Shown: one piece after another, positions 1-8,106 of the stretch | Numbering within the stretch: the first letter of the stretch is position 1 | Layout of the letters: each line of letters begins with the position of its first letter | Source of the DNA: UBA7662 sp943369355 | Lineage (GTDB): Bacteria > Bacteroidota > Bacteroidia > UBA7662 | Assembly (NCBI GenBank): GCA_943369355.1 | Contig: CALRMX020000005.1 | Coordinates: forward strand, 1 to 64,000 | DNA: 64,000 bases | Direction: 5' to 3' | Made by a program: the position numbers and the translations under genes | Notes under the pieces: generated by a model | Told to the model about the DNA's origin: nothing | The model's input: the letters and a program-made list of their open reading frames with translations, nothing else | The model's database searches: none

Positions 1-578
1 GCTGTATCGAAAGGGTTGTTAATGGCCACCGCTGCTGGATCTTCTAGAAATTTGGGCGAGCTGTCGCGCATTTGTCGCGGCGTAAGCCTGGTACCTGTGG
101 TGGTGGTGAATGCATGCATGGTAACCCGTAAAGTCATACCCGAACAACCTTGTACATTTTGATTGTAATTTCGGCAACACGGAATATCGCTTGTAAACCA
201 AGTATACCCTCCTACTGGGGCAGCAGTTAAAGTCGACAAGTTAGCGTTGCCCTCGAATACAAATTTACCTATTGAACCGACTACTCCATTAAAAGTGTTT
301 GGCGGCGTACAAGAAGAACGCTGGGCACAATTCCCCAAATTAGGCGTAATGTCGTAGGATGCAACTAATGGACAGCTTACCGAAACAGGACCCTGTAGCG
401 TAACTGACCCTTGTTGAAATGGAATACCATCGCATGCTCTAAATACCACGACGGTAAATCGATAATTACCTAATGAGTCGAGTGCACGGTAACTCACTTC
501 ACCTCCCAATAGATGGGATGCTTTTAGCGAATGAGGGATGAATAACACCAGGCATAGGATAGTAATGATATGCTTCAT
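1..578 (-). CDS. Secreted surface protein, gliding-motility type, N-terminal part (cut by window edge)
   Basis: The reading frame opens with ATG at 578 and runs without a stop to the left edge, giving 192 codons, so the C-terminus is missing. Residues 1-20 form a signal peptide with a hydrophobic core. The mature start (SHLLGGEVSYRAL) and the pattern around residues 40-52 (YRFTVVVFRACDG) resemble the N-terminus of large Bacteroidota proteins that end in a gliding-motility-associated or T9SS sorting domain. A later CCRN motif and an SPKF...NNPFD pattern also match that family. From family knowledge it is probably exported through T9SS to the cell surface; the sorting domain itself lies outside the window. 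The gene downstream on the same strand cannot be seen. Its function is unknown. Confidence 0.7.
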   Translation of the reverse strand, partial: MKHIITILCLVLFIPHSLKASHLLGGEVSYRALDSLGNYRFTVVVFRACDGIPFQQGSVTLQGPVSVSCPLVASYDITPNLGNCAQRSSCTPPNTFNGVVGSIGKFVFEGNANLSTLTAAPVGGYTWFTSDIPCCRNYNQNVQGCSGMTLRVTMHAFTTTTGTRLTPRQMRDSSPKFLEDPAAVAINNPFDT

Positions 579-637
579 GGCAACAATTTGAATACAATTA
601 AGCCATACTATCCGGTAATAACAAATCTTAATGTAAT

Positions 638-1165
638 TTAAATGTCAGTTTTAAACCAATCGGCATATATCAAATAATTCTGAGCGGTTCGTTGCATGCC
701 TGCAATTTGTTCGGCGCTTAGTTGTTTTACCTTTTTGGCAGGAATACCCGCATAAATCCAACCACTTTCGCAGTGTGTGTTTTCTAGAACAATAGCCCCT
801 GCTGCGATGATACAGTGCGATTCTACCACTGCATGGTCCATCACAATGGCACCCATGCCTACCAAAACCTGGTCGTGAACAGTTGCTCCATGCACAATTG
901 CGTTGTGGCCAATGCTCACATCATTACCAATCGTAGTGGCTGCCTTTTGATAGGTACAATGTATTACTGCACCGTCTTGTATGTTGGTTCGATCGCCAAT
1001 ACGAATACTATTCACATCGCCACGAATAACAGCATTGAACCACACGGTACATTGATCTCCCAAAATTACATCACCCACAACTGTACAATTAGGAGCCAGA
1101 AAGCACCCTTCACCAAAAACGGGCATTTTACCTTCCACCGGAAGTATGATTGCTTCTTGTTTCAT
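638..1165 (-). CDS. Gamma-carbonic anhydrase family protein (left-handed beta-helix)
   Basis: This 175-residue protein has hexapeptide-repeat character over residues about 15-150 (for example NCTVVGDVILGDQCTVW), which forms a left-handed beta-helix trimer. The family motifs FNAVIRGDVNSIRIGDRTNIQDGAVIH and the metal-ligand type histidines (HCT, SIGHNAIVHG) are present, as in YrdA/PaaY/gamma-CA proteins. These bind a metal ion and may hydrate CO2, although many members have unproven activity. The ATG at 1165 overlaps the hemB stop by 4 bases, so the two are probably cotranscribed and translationally coupled. Family assignment is firm, but carbonic anhydrase activity is an inference. Confidence 0.88.
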   Translation of the reverse strand: MKQEAIILPVEGKMPVFGEGCFLAPNCTVVGDVILGDQCTVWFNAVIRGDVNSIRIGDRTNIQDGAVIHCTYQKAATTIGNDVSIGHNAIVHGATVHDQVLVGMGAIVMDHAVVESHCIIAAGAIVLENTHCESGWIYAGIPAKKVKQLSAEQIAGMQRTAQNYLIYADWFKTDI

Positions 1166-2139
1166 CTCAAAAGTTTTGCGGCTTCTTTGGCGTGGTAGGT
1201 CAATATGACATCGGCACCAGCGCGTTTAATGCTCAACAAGGTCTCCATCATCACCCTTTCGTAATCGAGCCAACCTCTTTCGGCAGCAGCCTTGAGCATG
1301 GCATATTCTCCACTCACGTTGTAGGCGGTAATGGGTAACTGGCTGTGGTCTTTCAATAGCCGAATCACATCTAAATAGGCTAATGCAGGTTTTACCATCA
1401 GCATATCGGCACCTTCGCGGGTGTCGAGTTCCATTTCGCGTAGGGCCTCGAGCCGATTCGCTGGATCCATTTGATAGGTTTTTTTGTCACCAAACTTGGG
1501 TGCGGAGTCGAGCGCATCGCGAAAAGGACCATAAAAGCCGCTGGCATATTTGGCCGTATAGCTCATGATGCTCACTTGCGTAAAATGGGCAGCATCTAGC
1601 GCAGCACGGATGGCGCCTACTCTCCCGTCCATCATATCGCTCGGACCAATAATATCGGCACCTGCTTGGGCTTGCGCTACAGCCATACGTGCTAAAATGT
1701 CGAGGGTGGCATCATTAACAATCTCGCCATCGATCACCAAGCCATCGTGGCCATCGCTGCTGTAGGGATCCATGGCCACATCGGTCATGACCACCGCTTC
1801 GGGGAAATGCTGTTTGATGGAAGAGAGGGCGTGGAGATAAAAATTATCTTCAGCCCAACTATAGCTAGCCGTTTTGTCTTTGAGCGTTTCGGGCACCACC
1901 GGAAAAACATCGAAAGCTTTAATGCCTAGCGACATTGCTTCTTCGATTTCCTTTAAAATACCATCAATCGAGTACCGGTAAATGCCGGGCATTGAACTCA
2001 CCTCTATCTTTTTTCCTTGCCCGTCGAGCAAAAACAGAGGCAACAACAAATCATGGGTGGTGAGGGTAGTTTCGCGTATTAAGTCACGAACTCCCGCCAT
2101 TTTACGGTTGCGGCGAGGGCGAATGGGTTGCTGCATCAT
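1162..2139 (-). CDS. hemB: Delta-aminolevulinic acid dehydratase (porphobilinogen synthase)
   Basis: HemB condenses two 5-aminolevulinate molecules into porphobilinogen in cytosolic haem synthesis. The 325-residue length is normal. Both Schiff-base lysine regions are visible: SYTAKYASGFYGPFRDA near residue 195 and MLMVKPALAYLD near residue 250. The metal site reads DVAMDPYSSDGHDG, with aspartates in place of the cysteines of zinc-type enzymes, which points to the Mg-dependent class. The start may be either of two adjacent ATG codons (2139 or 2136). It is first in a two-gene unit with the gamma-carbonic anhydrase. A near-match to the -7 element (GAACTTTG, one mismatch) lies at 2144-2151. Confidence 0.96.
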   Translation of the reverse strand: MMQQPIRPRRNRKMAGVRDLIRETTLTTHDLLLPLFLLDGQGKKIEVSSMPGIYRYSIDGILKEIEEAMSLGIKAFDVFPVVPETLKDKTASYSWAEDNFYLHALSSIKQHFPEAVVMTDVAMDPYSSDGHDGLVIDGEIVNDATLDILARMAVAQAQAGADIIGPSDMMDGRVGAIRAALDAAHFTQVSIMSYTAKYASGFYGPFRDALDSAPKFGDKKTYQMDPANRLEALREMELDTREGADMLMVKPALAYLDVIRLLKDHSQLPITAYNVSGEYAMLKAAAERGWLDYERVMMETLLSIKRAGADVILTYHAKEAAKLLR

Positions 2140-2185
2140 GCTGCAAAGTTCGCAAAAAGCCGCAAACTATGGCCGTTGAAAAGAA

Positions 2186-3385
2186 CTAGCCTGCGAATTC
2201 GGCAGCCGTTTGTAATGCCAAATAAGCCATCAATCCACAGCCGGTTTCTAGTGCCGTTTCATCGATGTCGAATGTAGGCGTATGTACAGCCGATAATATG
2301 CCTTTGGCTTCGTTTCTGGTCCCCAAACGATAAAAGCAGGCCTTGGTAACCTGTGAGTAGTAAGCAAAATCTTCGGCGGCCATCCACAAATCGAGGTCCA
2401 CTACGTTTTCAGTACCCATATAGGTTTCTGCGTGATGGCGGGCTGCACGTGTGATTTGTTCATCGTTCACCAAAAAAGGATAGCCCACATGGATATCAAA
2501 ATCGACTGTTGCTCCCATCGCTTTGGCGATGTCGGTTGCCATTTCTTTCATGCGGATGTGTGCTTCTTTTCGCCACTTTTCGTTCATGGTGCGAAAAGTT
2601 CCGAGTACCACCACTTCGTTCGGGATGATATTGAATGCACCGTTTGCCGTGATTTTTCCAAACGACAATACCGAAGGTATGGTAGGATTGGCAACGCGAC
2701 TCACGATTTGTTGCAGGGCCACTAGAATATGGCTCGTAATTAATACCGTATCTACGTTGAGATGTGGCATGGCAGCATGACCTCCTTTGCCGCGAACCGT
2801 CATGGTAATTTCGTCGGCCGAAGCCATATACATACCTGAACGAAAGCCTACCTTTCCCACGTCTAACAACGGCATAACATGTTGACCGATGATGTGATTA
2901 GGTGTTGGGTTTTCGAGCACACCCTCCTTTATCATCAGGCTTGCCCCTCCGGGCAGGCGTTCTTCGCCCGGTTGAAAGATGAGCTTGATGCTTCCCTTCA
3001 AATCATCGCGACATTCTTGCAAAATGGCAGCCGCACCCAAGAGTGAAGCGGTGTGCGCATCGTGCCCACAAGCATGCATCACTCCAGCTTGGGTAGATGC
3101 ATAAGGAACACGGTTCGCCTCTACAATGGGAAGCGCATCCATATCGGCCCGAAGCGCCACTACCGGGCCAGCATGTTTTCCGGCTATCATTCCGACGACC
3201 CCAGTACCCGCAACCCCCGCCTGAAAAGGAATGCCCAGTGCTTGGAGTTTCTCCTGCACATAGGCACTGGTTTGATATTCCTGAAAAGACAATTCTGGGT
3301 TTGCATGGAGATGGCGACGCATATGCACTACCTCCGGAGCTACCGATTCGGCTAGCTTATGGATTTTTTGGCTCAGTAGATTCAT
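2186..3385 (-). CDS. M20-family amidohydrolase / N-acyl-amino acid deacylase
   Basis: This cytosolic metallopeptidase of the M20D group hydrolyses N-acyl or amide bonds, such as N-acetyl amino acids or hippurate-like substrates. Visible motifs are MHACGHDAHTASLLGAA (metal ligands), GEERLPGGA (catalytic Glu), GQHVMPLLDVGKVG, GGHAAMPH in the dimerisation lid, and AEDFAYY near the C-terminus. The frame extends upstream to 3499, but the family N-terminus (MNLLSQKIHKLAESV) starts at the ATG at 3385, giving 399 residues. That start overlaps the SPOR gene by 29 bases. It is the last gene of the secA-deoC-SPOR operon. The exact substrate cannot be read from sequence. Confidence 0.9.
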   Translation of the reverse strand: MNLLSQKIHKLAESVAPEVVHMRRHLHANPELSFQEYQTSAYVQEKLQALGIPFQAGVAGTGVVGMIAGKHAGPVVALRADMDALPIVEANRVPYASTQAGVMHACGHDAHTASLLGAAAILQECRDDLKGSIKLIFQPGEERLPGGASLMIKEGVLENPTPNHIIGQHVMPLLDVGKVGFRSGMYMASADEITMTVRGKGGHAAMPHLNVDTVLITSHILVALQQIVSRVANPTIPSVLSFGKITANGAFNIIPNEVVVLGTFRTMNEKWRKEAHIRMKEMATDIAKAMGATVDFDIHVGYPFLVNDEQITRAARHHAETYMGTENVVDLDLWMAAEDFAYYSQVTKACFYRLGTRNEAKGILSAVHTPTFDIDETALETGCGLMAYLALQTAAEFAG

Positions 3386-3776
3386 CAGCAGGCTCCTCTG
3401 GCTTTGGTGGCAATACAGGATTGGGATTGATGTCGTCGGGGACGATAAAACTTGAGCTGTACAGCTCTTTGAGTTCACGCAGTAGTTTTTGCGCATCACC
3501 GCGGCTCCTAAAATCGCCTACACGAACCCTAAAAGTGGGCTGTTTGTACACCACATAGGCGGCATAGTCGGGAAACTTTTCAGCTATTTCGTTTCGGATA
3601 TTCATGGCTTGCTGGCGAGAAGATCCAGCATAAGCTTGAACTCTAAATCCAGGAACGAGCACCGGCCGTTTGTAGCGCTCGCGAGCTACAACGGTGTCTT
3701 GCTGCACATCCTGCGCAAAAGCTGGGCTGCCAAGCAAGAAAAAGGCACTTAAGCTGACGATAATACGATATCTCAT
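3357..3776 (-). CDS. SPOR-domain periplasmic protein
   Basis: This 139-residue protein has a signal peptide (residues 1-21, ending AFAQ). A single SPOR domain spans residues about 42-115, with the characteristic GFRVQAYAGSSRQQA start and FRVRVGDFRSRGDAQ motif. SPOR domains bind denuded peptidoglycan glycan strands at septa. The C-terminal tail is Pro/Glu-rich and probably disordered. Its ATG overlaps the deoC stop (ATGA at 3773-3776), so it is translated as part of the secA operon. This minimal export-plus-SPOR form is common in Bacteroidota, but its specific role is unknown. Confidence 0.88.
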   Translation of the reverse strand: MRYRIIVSLSAFFLLGSPAFAQDVQQDTVVARERYKRPVLVPGFRVQAYAGSSRQQAMNIRNEIAEKFPDYAAYVVYKQPTFRVRVGDFRSRGDAQKLLRELKELYSSSFIVPDDINPNPVLPPKPEEPADESTEPKNP

Positions 3777-4423
3777 GGTTGGACTAGTTCAACTCCGGAC
3801 GAAGTTCCTATCCGGTCGGCACCTGCTGCTATCAAATTCAGTGCAAATTCTTTCGTTCGAATTCCACCTGAAGCTTTGATGCGTACAGATGTTGGCAATA
3901 TAGCCCTCATTTGTGTGACAACGGCAATATTGGCGCCCTCTTTTGCAAAACCCGTAGATGTTTTTGCAAAATCAACGTGTAGGTCACCCAATATTTCACA
4001 CAGTTGATGTAGTTGACTGTCGTTTAGGTTGCAGCTTTCAATAATCACCTTCAAAAGTGCTCCTGGGATCCGCTTAACTTCATGCTGCACAGCAGCAATA
4101 TCCGTTTTTACTAACTCCCAATTGCCTTCCTGAACAGCACCTTGCTGAATCACCATATCGATTTCGGTTGCTCCCTGCTGCAAGGCTTGACGTGCTTCTT
4201 CAACTTTTACATCGGTGAGCTGATACCCTAAAGGAAAGCCCACTACCGTTGCTACAGCAACCTTGCTTCCTTTTAAGAATTCTGTAGCCGCCTCTACAAA
4301 TATAGGTGGCACACAAACGGCGGCGAAACCATATTCTTTCGCTTCGGAACACAGTTTTTGTATGTGCTCAACCCGGGTGTCGGCACCCAAACGCGTATGA
4401 TCAATGGTGCTCGCCAGTTGCAT
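3773..4423 (-). CDS. deoC: Deoxyribose-phosphate aldolase
   Basis: DeoC cleaves 2-deoxyribose-5-phosphate to glyceraldehyde-3-phosphate and acetaldehyde in deoxynucleoside catabolism. The TIM-barrel class I aldolase motifs are present: STIDHTRLG at the N-terminus, VVGFPLG, EIDMVI, DFAKTSTGF and the Schiff-base region VRIKASGGIRT near the C-terminus. The open frame extends upstream to 4474, but MQLASTIDHT at ATG 4423 is the family start (216 residues). It forms a TGATG 1-base overlap with the secA stop, so translation is coupled to secA. Length and motifs are normal. Confidence 0.95.
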   Translation of the reverse strand: MQLASTIDHTRLGADTRVEHIQKLCSEAKEYGFAAVCVPPIFVEAATEFLKGSKVAVATVVGFPLGYQLTDVKVEEARQALQQGATEIDMVIQQGAVQEGNWELVKTDIAAVQHEVKRIPGALLKVIIESCNLNDSQLHQLCEILGDLHVDFAKTSTGFAKEGANIAVVTQMRAILPTSVRIKASGGIRTKEFALNLIAAGADRIGTSSGVELVQP

Positions 4424-7400
4424 CAAGCTTCGTTTACGCCGTGACAGTTTTTGTATTTCTTGCCCGAACCACAAGGGCAGGGGTCGTTACGACCAACCTT
4501 CGGGCCGACCTTTAACGGGGCTTGCTGCGGGGCTGCAGCCTGCTGTGGTACACCAGCGGCGGGTGCAGCAGTGCTACTCGAGCTGTACGCTGGCTTGTTG
4601 GCCGTAAGTTGCGGTTGTGCCGACTGCACCGGACGGGGTCGAGCTTCTTTCACCTGCTCCGGCTCTTCAACAGGGATACGGGCTTGAACCAACATCGATA
4701 CAATTTCGCCATTTACCTCTGCCAACATCTTGCTGAAAAGGTTGAACGACTCCATCTTGTAAACGACCAAGGGGTCTTTCTGCTCATAAACAGCATTCTG
4801 TACACTCTGCTTTAGGTCGTCCATTTCGCGGAGATGCTCTTTCCAACTGTCGTCGATGAGCATCAATACCATCGATTTTTCGAACTCCACAAGTATCTCT
4901 CTGCATTGGCTATCGTATGCCTTTTTGAGGTTTACGCCAATTTGTAAGCCTTTGTTTCCGACTTGGAACGGTACCACGATGTTTTCTACCTGTGCTGCTC
5001 TTTCTTCGTATACGCCTTTGATTACCGGCCAAGCCACTTCGGCGATTCTCCGATTTCGTTCTTGATAGTTTGCAAAGGCTTCATCGAACAACGTTGAGGT
5101 GAGTTGTTCAGCTTTCCCCTTTTTGAAAGACTCGAGCGCTATGCTTGTTTCAAAGCCAAACTGTCGCAATACGTCGAACCGGAAAGCTTCAAAATCGCCA
5201 CTGTCGTGATGTCGATCGACCAACTCGGCCGCCACATCGTTGAACATATTGTTGATATCAATACTCAAACGTTCACCGTAGAGTGCGTGACGGCGTTTTT
5301 TATAAATCACCTCCCGTTGGGAGTTCATCACGTCGTCGTATTCCAACAATCTTTTGCGTATGCCAAAGTTGTTCTCTTCCACTTTCTTCTGGGCACGTTC
5401 GATGGATTTGGTAATCATCGAATGCTGAATTACCTCACCTTCTTTGTAACCAAAACGGTCCATAATACCCGATATACGCTCCGAGCCGAACAAACGCATG
5501 AGGTTGTCTTCGAGCGAGACAAAAAACTGCGATGAACCGGGATCGCCCTGACGACCTGCACGACCGCGTAACTGTCGGTCGACTCGGCGCGATTCATGGC
5601 GCTCGGTGCCGATGATGGCCAAACCACCTGCTTCTTTCACTCCTGCACCTAGCTTGATGTCGGTACCTCTACCAGCCATGTTGGTAGCAATAGTAACCGT
5701 TCCAGCCTGACCAGCTTCTGCTACAATTTCAGCCTCGCGTTGGTGCTGTTTGGCATTCAACACATTGTGTTTGATTTTGCGAAGGGTAAGCATCCGGCTC
5801 AACAATTCCGATGTTTCAACCGACGTAGTACCGACAAGTACCGGACGGCCAGCAGCTACCAATTTGTCGATTTCTTCGATAACGGCATTAAACTTCTCCC
5901 TGACCGTTTTGTAAACCAAATCTTCTTCGTCTTTACGAACAATTGGTCGGTTAGTTGGAATTACCACTACATCGAGTTTGTAGATTTCCCACAATTCACC
6001 GGCTTCCGTTTCGGCCGTACCGGTCATACCGGCAAGTTTGTGGTACATCCTGAAGTAATTCTGTAAGGTGATGGTGGCAAAGGTTTGGGTAGCCGCCTCA
6101 ACTTTCACGTTTTCTTTGGCTTCGATAGCCTGGTGTAAACCGTCGCTGTAGCGGCGTCCATCGAGTACACGGCCAGTTTGTTCGTCTACAATCTTCACCT
6201 TATTGTTGTCGACGATGTACTCCACATCCCTTTCGAAGAGTGTGTATGCCTTCAGCAATTGGTTGATGGTATGTATCCGCTCCGACTTCACTTGAAAATC
6301 GAGCATGAGTTGTGCCTTACGGTCGGCTTTTTCTTGTGCCGCTCCTTCCGATTTTTCTATTTCAGCTACCTCAGCACCTACATCTGGCAAGATAAAAAAG
6401 GCAGGATCCTCGCCAGTGGCGGTAATCAGTTCAATGCCTTTTTCGGCTAACTCAATGGTATTATTTTTTTCGTCGATGACAAAAAACAACTCAGCATCGG
6501 CCTTATGCATTTCCTTTTGTTGGTCCTGCAAATAATAAGCTTCGGTTTTTTGCAAGAGCGCACGTACGCCCGGCTCACTCAAAAATTTGATGAGGGCCTT
6601 ATTCTTGGGTAGTCCCCGGTAAGCTCGGTAAAGAGGTAATCCAGCTTGGTCGAGTTTTCCTTCGGCAAAAAGTTTTTTGGCGTCGGATAACGCGGTGTTG
6701 AGGTATTTTTTCTGGGCTTCTACCAATCGCTCGATACGAGGTTTAAGGGCAGCAAATTCATGAATGTCGCCACGAGGCACTGGGCCGCTGATGATTAACG
6801 GCGTACGGGCATCGTCGATCAAAACCGAGTCGACCTCATCCACCATCGCAAAATGGTGTTTGCGCTGAACCAAATCCTCGGGGAACCGAGCCATGTTGTC
6901 GCGCAAGTAGTCGAAACCAAACTCATTATTTGTTCCGTAGGTGATATCGGCCATGTAGGCATTTCGGCGTGCAGGCGAATTTGGTTGATGTTTGTCGATA
7001 CAATCCACTTTCAGACCGTGAAACTGAAATAACGGCCCATTCCATTCGGCATCGCGTCGAGCAAGGTAGTCGTTAACGGTAACCAAGTGCACACCGGCAC
7101 CAGCAAGCGCATTGAGGTAGGCAGGCAAGGTCGAAACCAACGTCTTACCCTCACCCGTTGCCATTTCGGCAATTTTACCTTGGTGCAAAACAATACCACC
7201 GATGAGCTGTACGTCGTAGTGAATCATGTTCCACACTACCTCGTTCCCTGCTGCCATCCAACGGTTTTTCCAGATGGCTTTTTCGCCTTCGATGCGCACG
7301 AAATCTTTTGAAGCGGCCAAATCACGGTCCATCTCCGAAGCTGTTACTTGCAGTTCTTCATTTTGGGTAAACCGTCGGGCAGTTTCTTTTACCACTGCAA

Positions 7401-7746
7401 AGGCCTCAGGAAGCAATTCGCTTAAAATTTCTTCTATCTGGTTGTTTCGGGTTTTGAGTAAGGCATCTACTTGCTCGTAGGCTTCAAATTTCGCTTCTAC
7501 TTCTGCTTCGGGTATAGCCTCTGCATCTGCTTGAAGGCGAGCCAATTCGGCATCGGTAGTGGCCAGATGGTCGGCTATACGTTTTTTGAACTGTTTAGTA
7601 CGATCGCGCAACTCGTCGTTGGAGAGGCTTGCAAGCTTAGTATACTCTTCGTTGATACGACTAACCAAGGGTAAAACAGCTTTGATATCGCGTTCGGACT
7701 TGTTGCCGAAAAGACTCGTAATGGCTTTGTTAATAAAATTAATCAT
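4423..7746 (-). CDS. secA: Preprotein translocase ATPase SecA
   Basis: SecA is the motor ATPase that drives unfolded preproteins through SecYEG. At 1107 residues it is longer than the E. coli protein (901), as usual in Bacteroidota, with extra sequence in the first nucleotide-binding domain region. Visible elements are the Walker A region ATGEGKTLVSTLPAY, the DEVDSVLIDDARTPL segment, the NBD2 motif QLRGRAGRQGDPGSS, and the C-terminal zinc motif CPCGSGKKYKNCHG that contacts SecB or ribosomes. A Pro/Ala/Gln-rich linker precedes the zinc motif. A perfect -7 promoter match lies 31 bases upstream. It heads an operon with deoC, the SPOR gene and the M20 peptidase. Confidence 0.98.
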   Translation of the reverse strand: MINFINKAITSLFGNKSERDIKAVLPLVSRINEEYTKLASLSNDELRDRTKQFKKRIADHLATTDAELARLQADAEAIPEAEVEAKFEAYEQVDALLKTRNNQIEEILSELLPEAFAVVKETARRFTQNEELQVTASEMDRDLAASKDFVRIEGEKAIWKNRWMAAGNEVVWNMIHYDVQLIGGIVLHQGKIAEMATGEGKTLVSTLPAYLNALAGAGVHLVTVNDYLARRDAEWNGPLFQFHGLKVDCIDKHQPNSPARRNAYMADITYGTNNEFGFDYLRDNMARFPEDLVQRKHHFAMVDEVDSVLIDDARTPLIISGPVPRGDIHEFAALKPRIERLVEAQKKYLNTALSDAKKLFAEGKLDQAGLPLYRAYRGLPKNKALIKFLSEPGVRALLQKTEAYYLQDQQKEMHKADAELFFVIDEKNNTIELAEKGIELITATGEDPAFFILPDVGAEVAEIEKSEGAAQEKADRKAQLMLDFQVKSERIHTINQLLKAYTLFERDVEYIVDNNKVKIVDEQTGRVLDGRRYSDGLHQAIEAKENVKVEAATQTFATITLQNYFRMYHKLAGMTGTAETEAGELWEIYKLDVVVIPTNRPIVRKDEEDLVYKTVREKFNAVIEEIDKLVAAGRPVLVGTTSVETSELLSRMLTLRKIKHNVLNAKQHQREAEIVAEAGQAGTVTIATNMAGRGTDIKLGAGVKEAGGLAIIGTERHESRRVDRQLRGRAGRQGDPGSSQFFVSLEDNLMRLFGSERISGIMDRFGYKEGEVIQHSMITKSIERAQKKVEENNFGIRKRLLEYDDVMNSQREVIYKKRRHALYGERLSIDINNMFNDVAAELVDRHHDSGDFEAFRFDVLRQFGFETSIALESFKKGKAEQLTSTLFDEAFANYQERNRRIAEVAWPVIKGVYEERAAQVENIVVPFQVGNKGLQIGVNLKKAYDSQCREILVEFEKSMVLMLIDDSWKEHLREMDDLKQSVQNAVYEQKDPLVVYKMESFNLFSKMLAEVNGEIVSMLVQARIPVEEPEQVKEARPRPVQSAQPQLTANKPAYSSSSTAAPAAGVPQQAAAPQQAPLKVGPKVGRNDPCPCGSGKKYKNCHGVNEA

Positions 7747-7777
7747 GTTCGGGATGGCGGTTTACGCGCAAACGCGT

Positions 7778-7785
7778 CAAAGTTA
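7778..7785 (-). promoter_or_regulatory. Putative Bacteroidota -7 promoter element for the secA operon
   Basis: The minus strand reads TAACTTTG, a perfect match to TAnnTTTG, with 31 bases to the secA ATG. No convincing -33 TTTG is seen at the usual spacing. Confidence 0.55.
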
Positions 7786-7943
7786 TCCAAATTTTGGCAG
7801 GGATGTACTCCGGCGATAGCAGAAGGCCTCTGTCAAGGATAACGCCAGCCGGAGAATGTATGACATACTGGCAGCAAAACACAGGTGTTGGGCGGCATTC
7901 TGACCGAATACAGGCCGACTCAGCGAAATGAAAAATTCTCGAC

Positions 7944-7951
7944 TATATTTG
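7944..7951 (+). promoter_or_regulatory. Putative -7 promoter element for the TPP-regulated receptor
   Basis: TATATTTG is a perfect match to TAnnTTTG. It ends just 3 bases before the P1 stem of the TPP riboswitch, so transcription would begin at or next to the first riboswitch base, which is the expected layout. The rest of the 360-base gap (7786-7943) shows no other gene or hairpin that I can support. Confidence 0.6.
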
Positions 7952-7954
7952 CGG

Positions 7955-8042
7955 CATCTTAAGGGGTGCCCCTCGCTTTAGCGGAGGTGCTGAGATTATA
8001 CCCATTGAACCTGCTCCGGGTAATGCCGGCGAAGGGAGGATG
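7955..8042 (+). promoter_or_regulatory. TPP riboswitch (THI element)
   Basis: All conserved THI blocks are present in order: GGGGTGCCC from 7963, CTGAGA at 7990-7995, GAACCTG at 8007-8013, GGGTAAT at 8018-8024 and the GGCGAAGGGA end. A P1 stem can be drawn between 7955-7960 (CATCTT) and 8037-8042 (AGGATG), with one G-U pair. It binds thiamine pyrophosphate and should switch off the downstream receptor gene. Between the aptamer and the ATG at 8107 there is a small hairpin (8048-8065, CAAGTA/TACTTG) with no U-run, so control is more likely at translation than at a terminator. Confidence 0.96.
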
Positions 8043-8106
8043 TTTTTCAAGTATCTGCTTACTTGCCCCTGGTGAGCGATTTGTTCAACCTTAAAGCGTT
8101 AAACAA

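Noticed and set aside
815..1198. Plus-strand frame opposite the gamma-carbonic anhydrase gene
   Set aside because: It is fully covered by a well-supported gene, has no family-like sequence and has unusual Cys/His/Asn content typical of an antisense frame.
3386..3499. Longer N-terminus of the M20 peptidase up to 3499
   Set aside because: The added 38 residues are Ser/Cys-rich, overlap the SPOR gene heavily and are not family-like.
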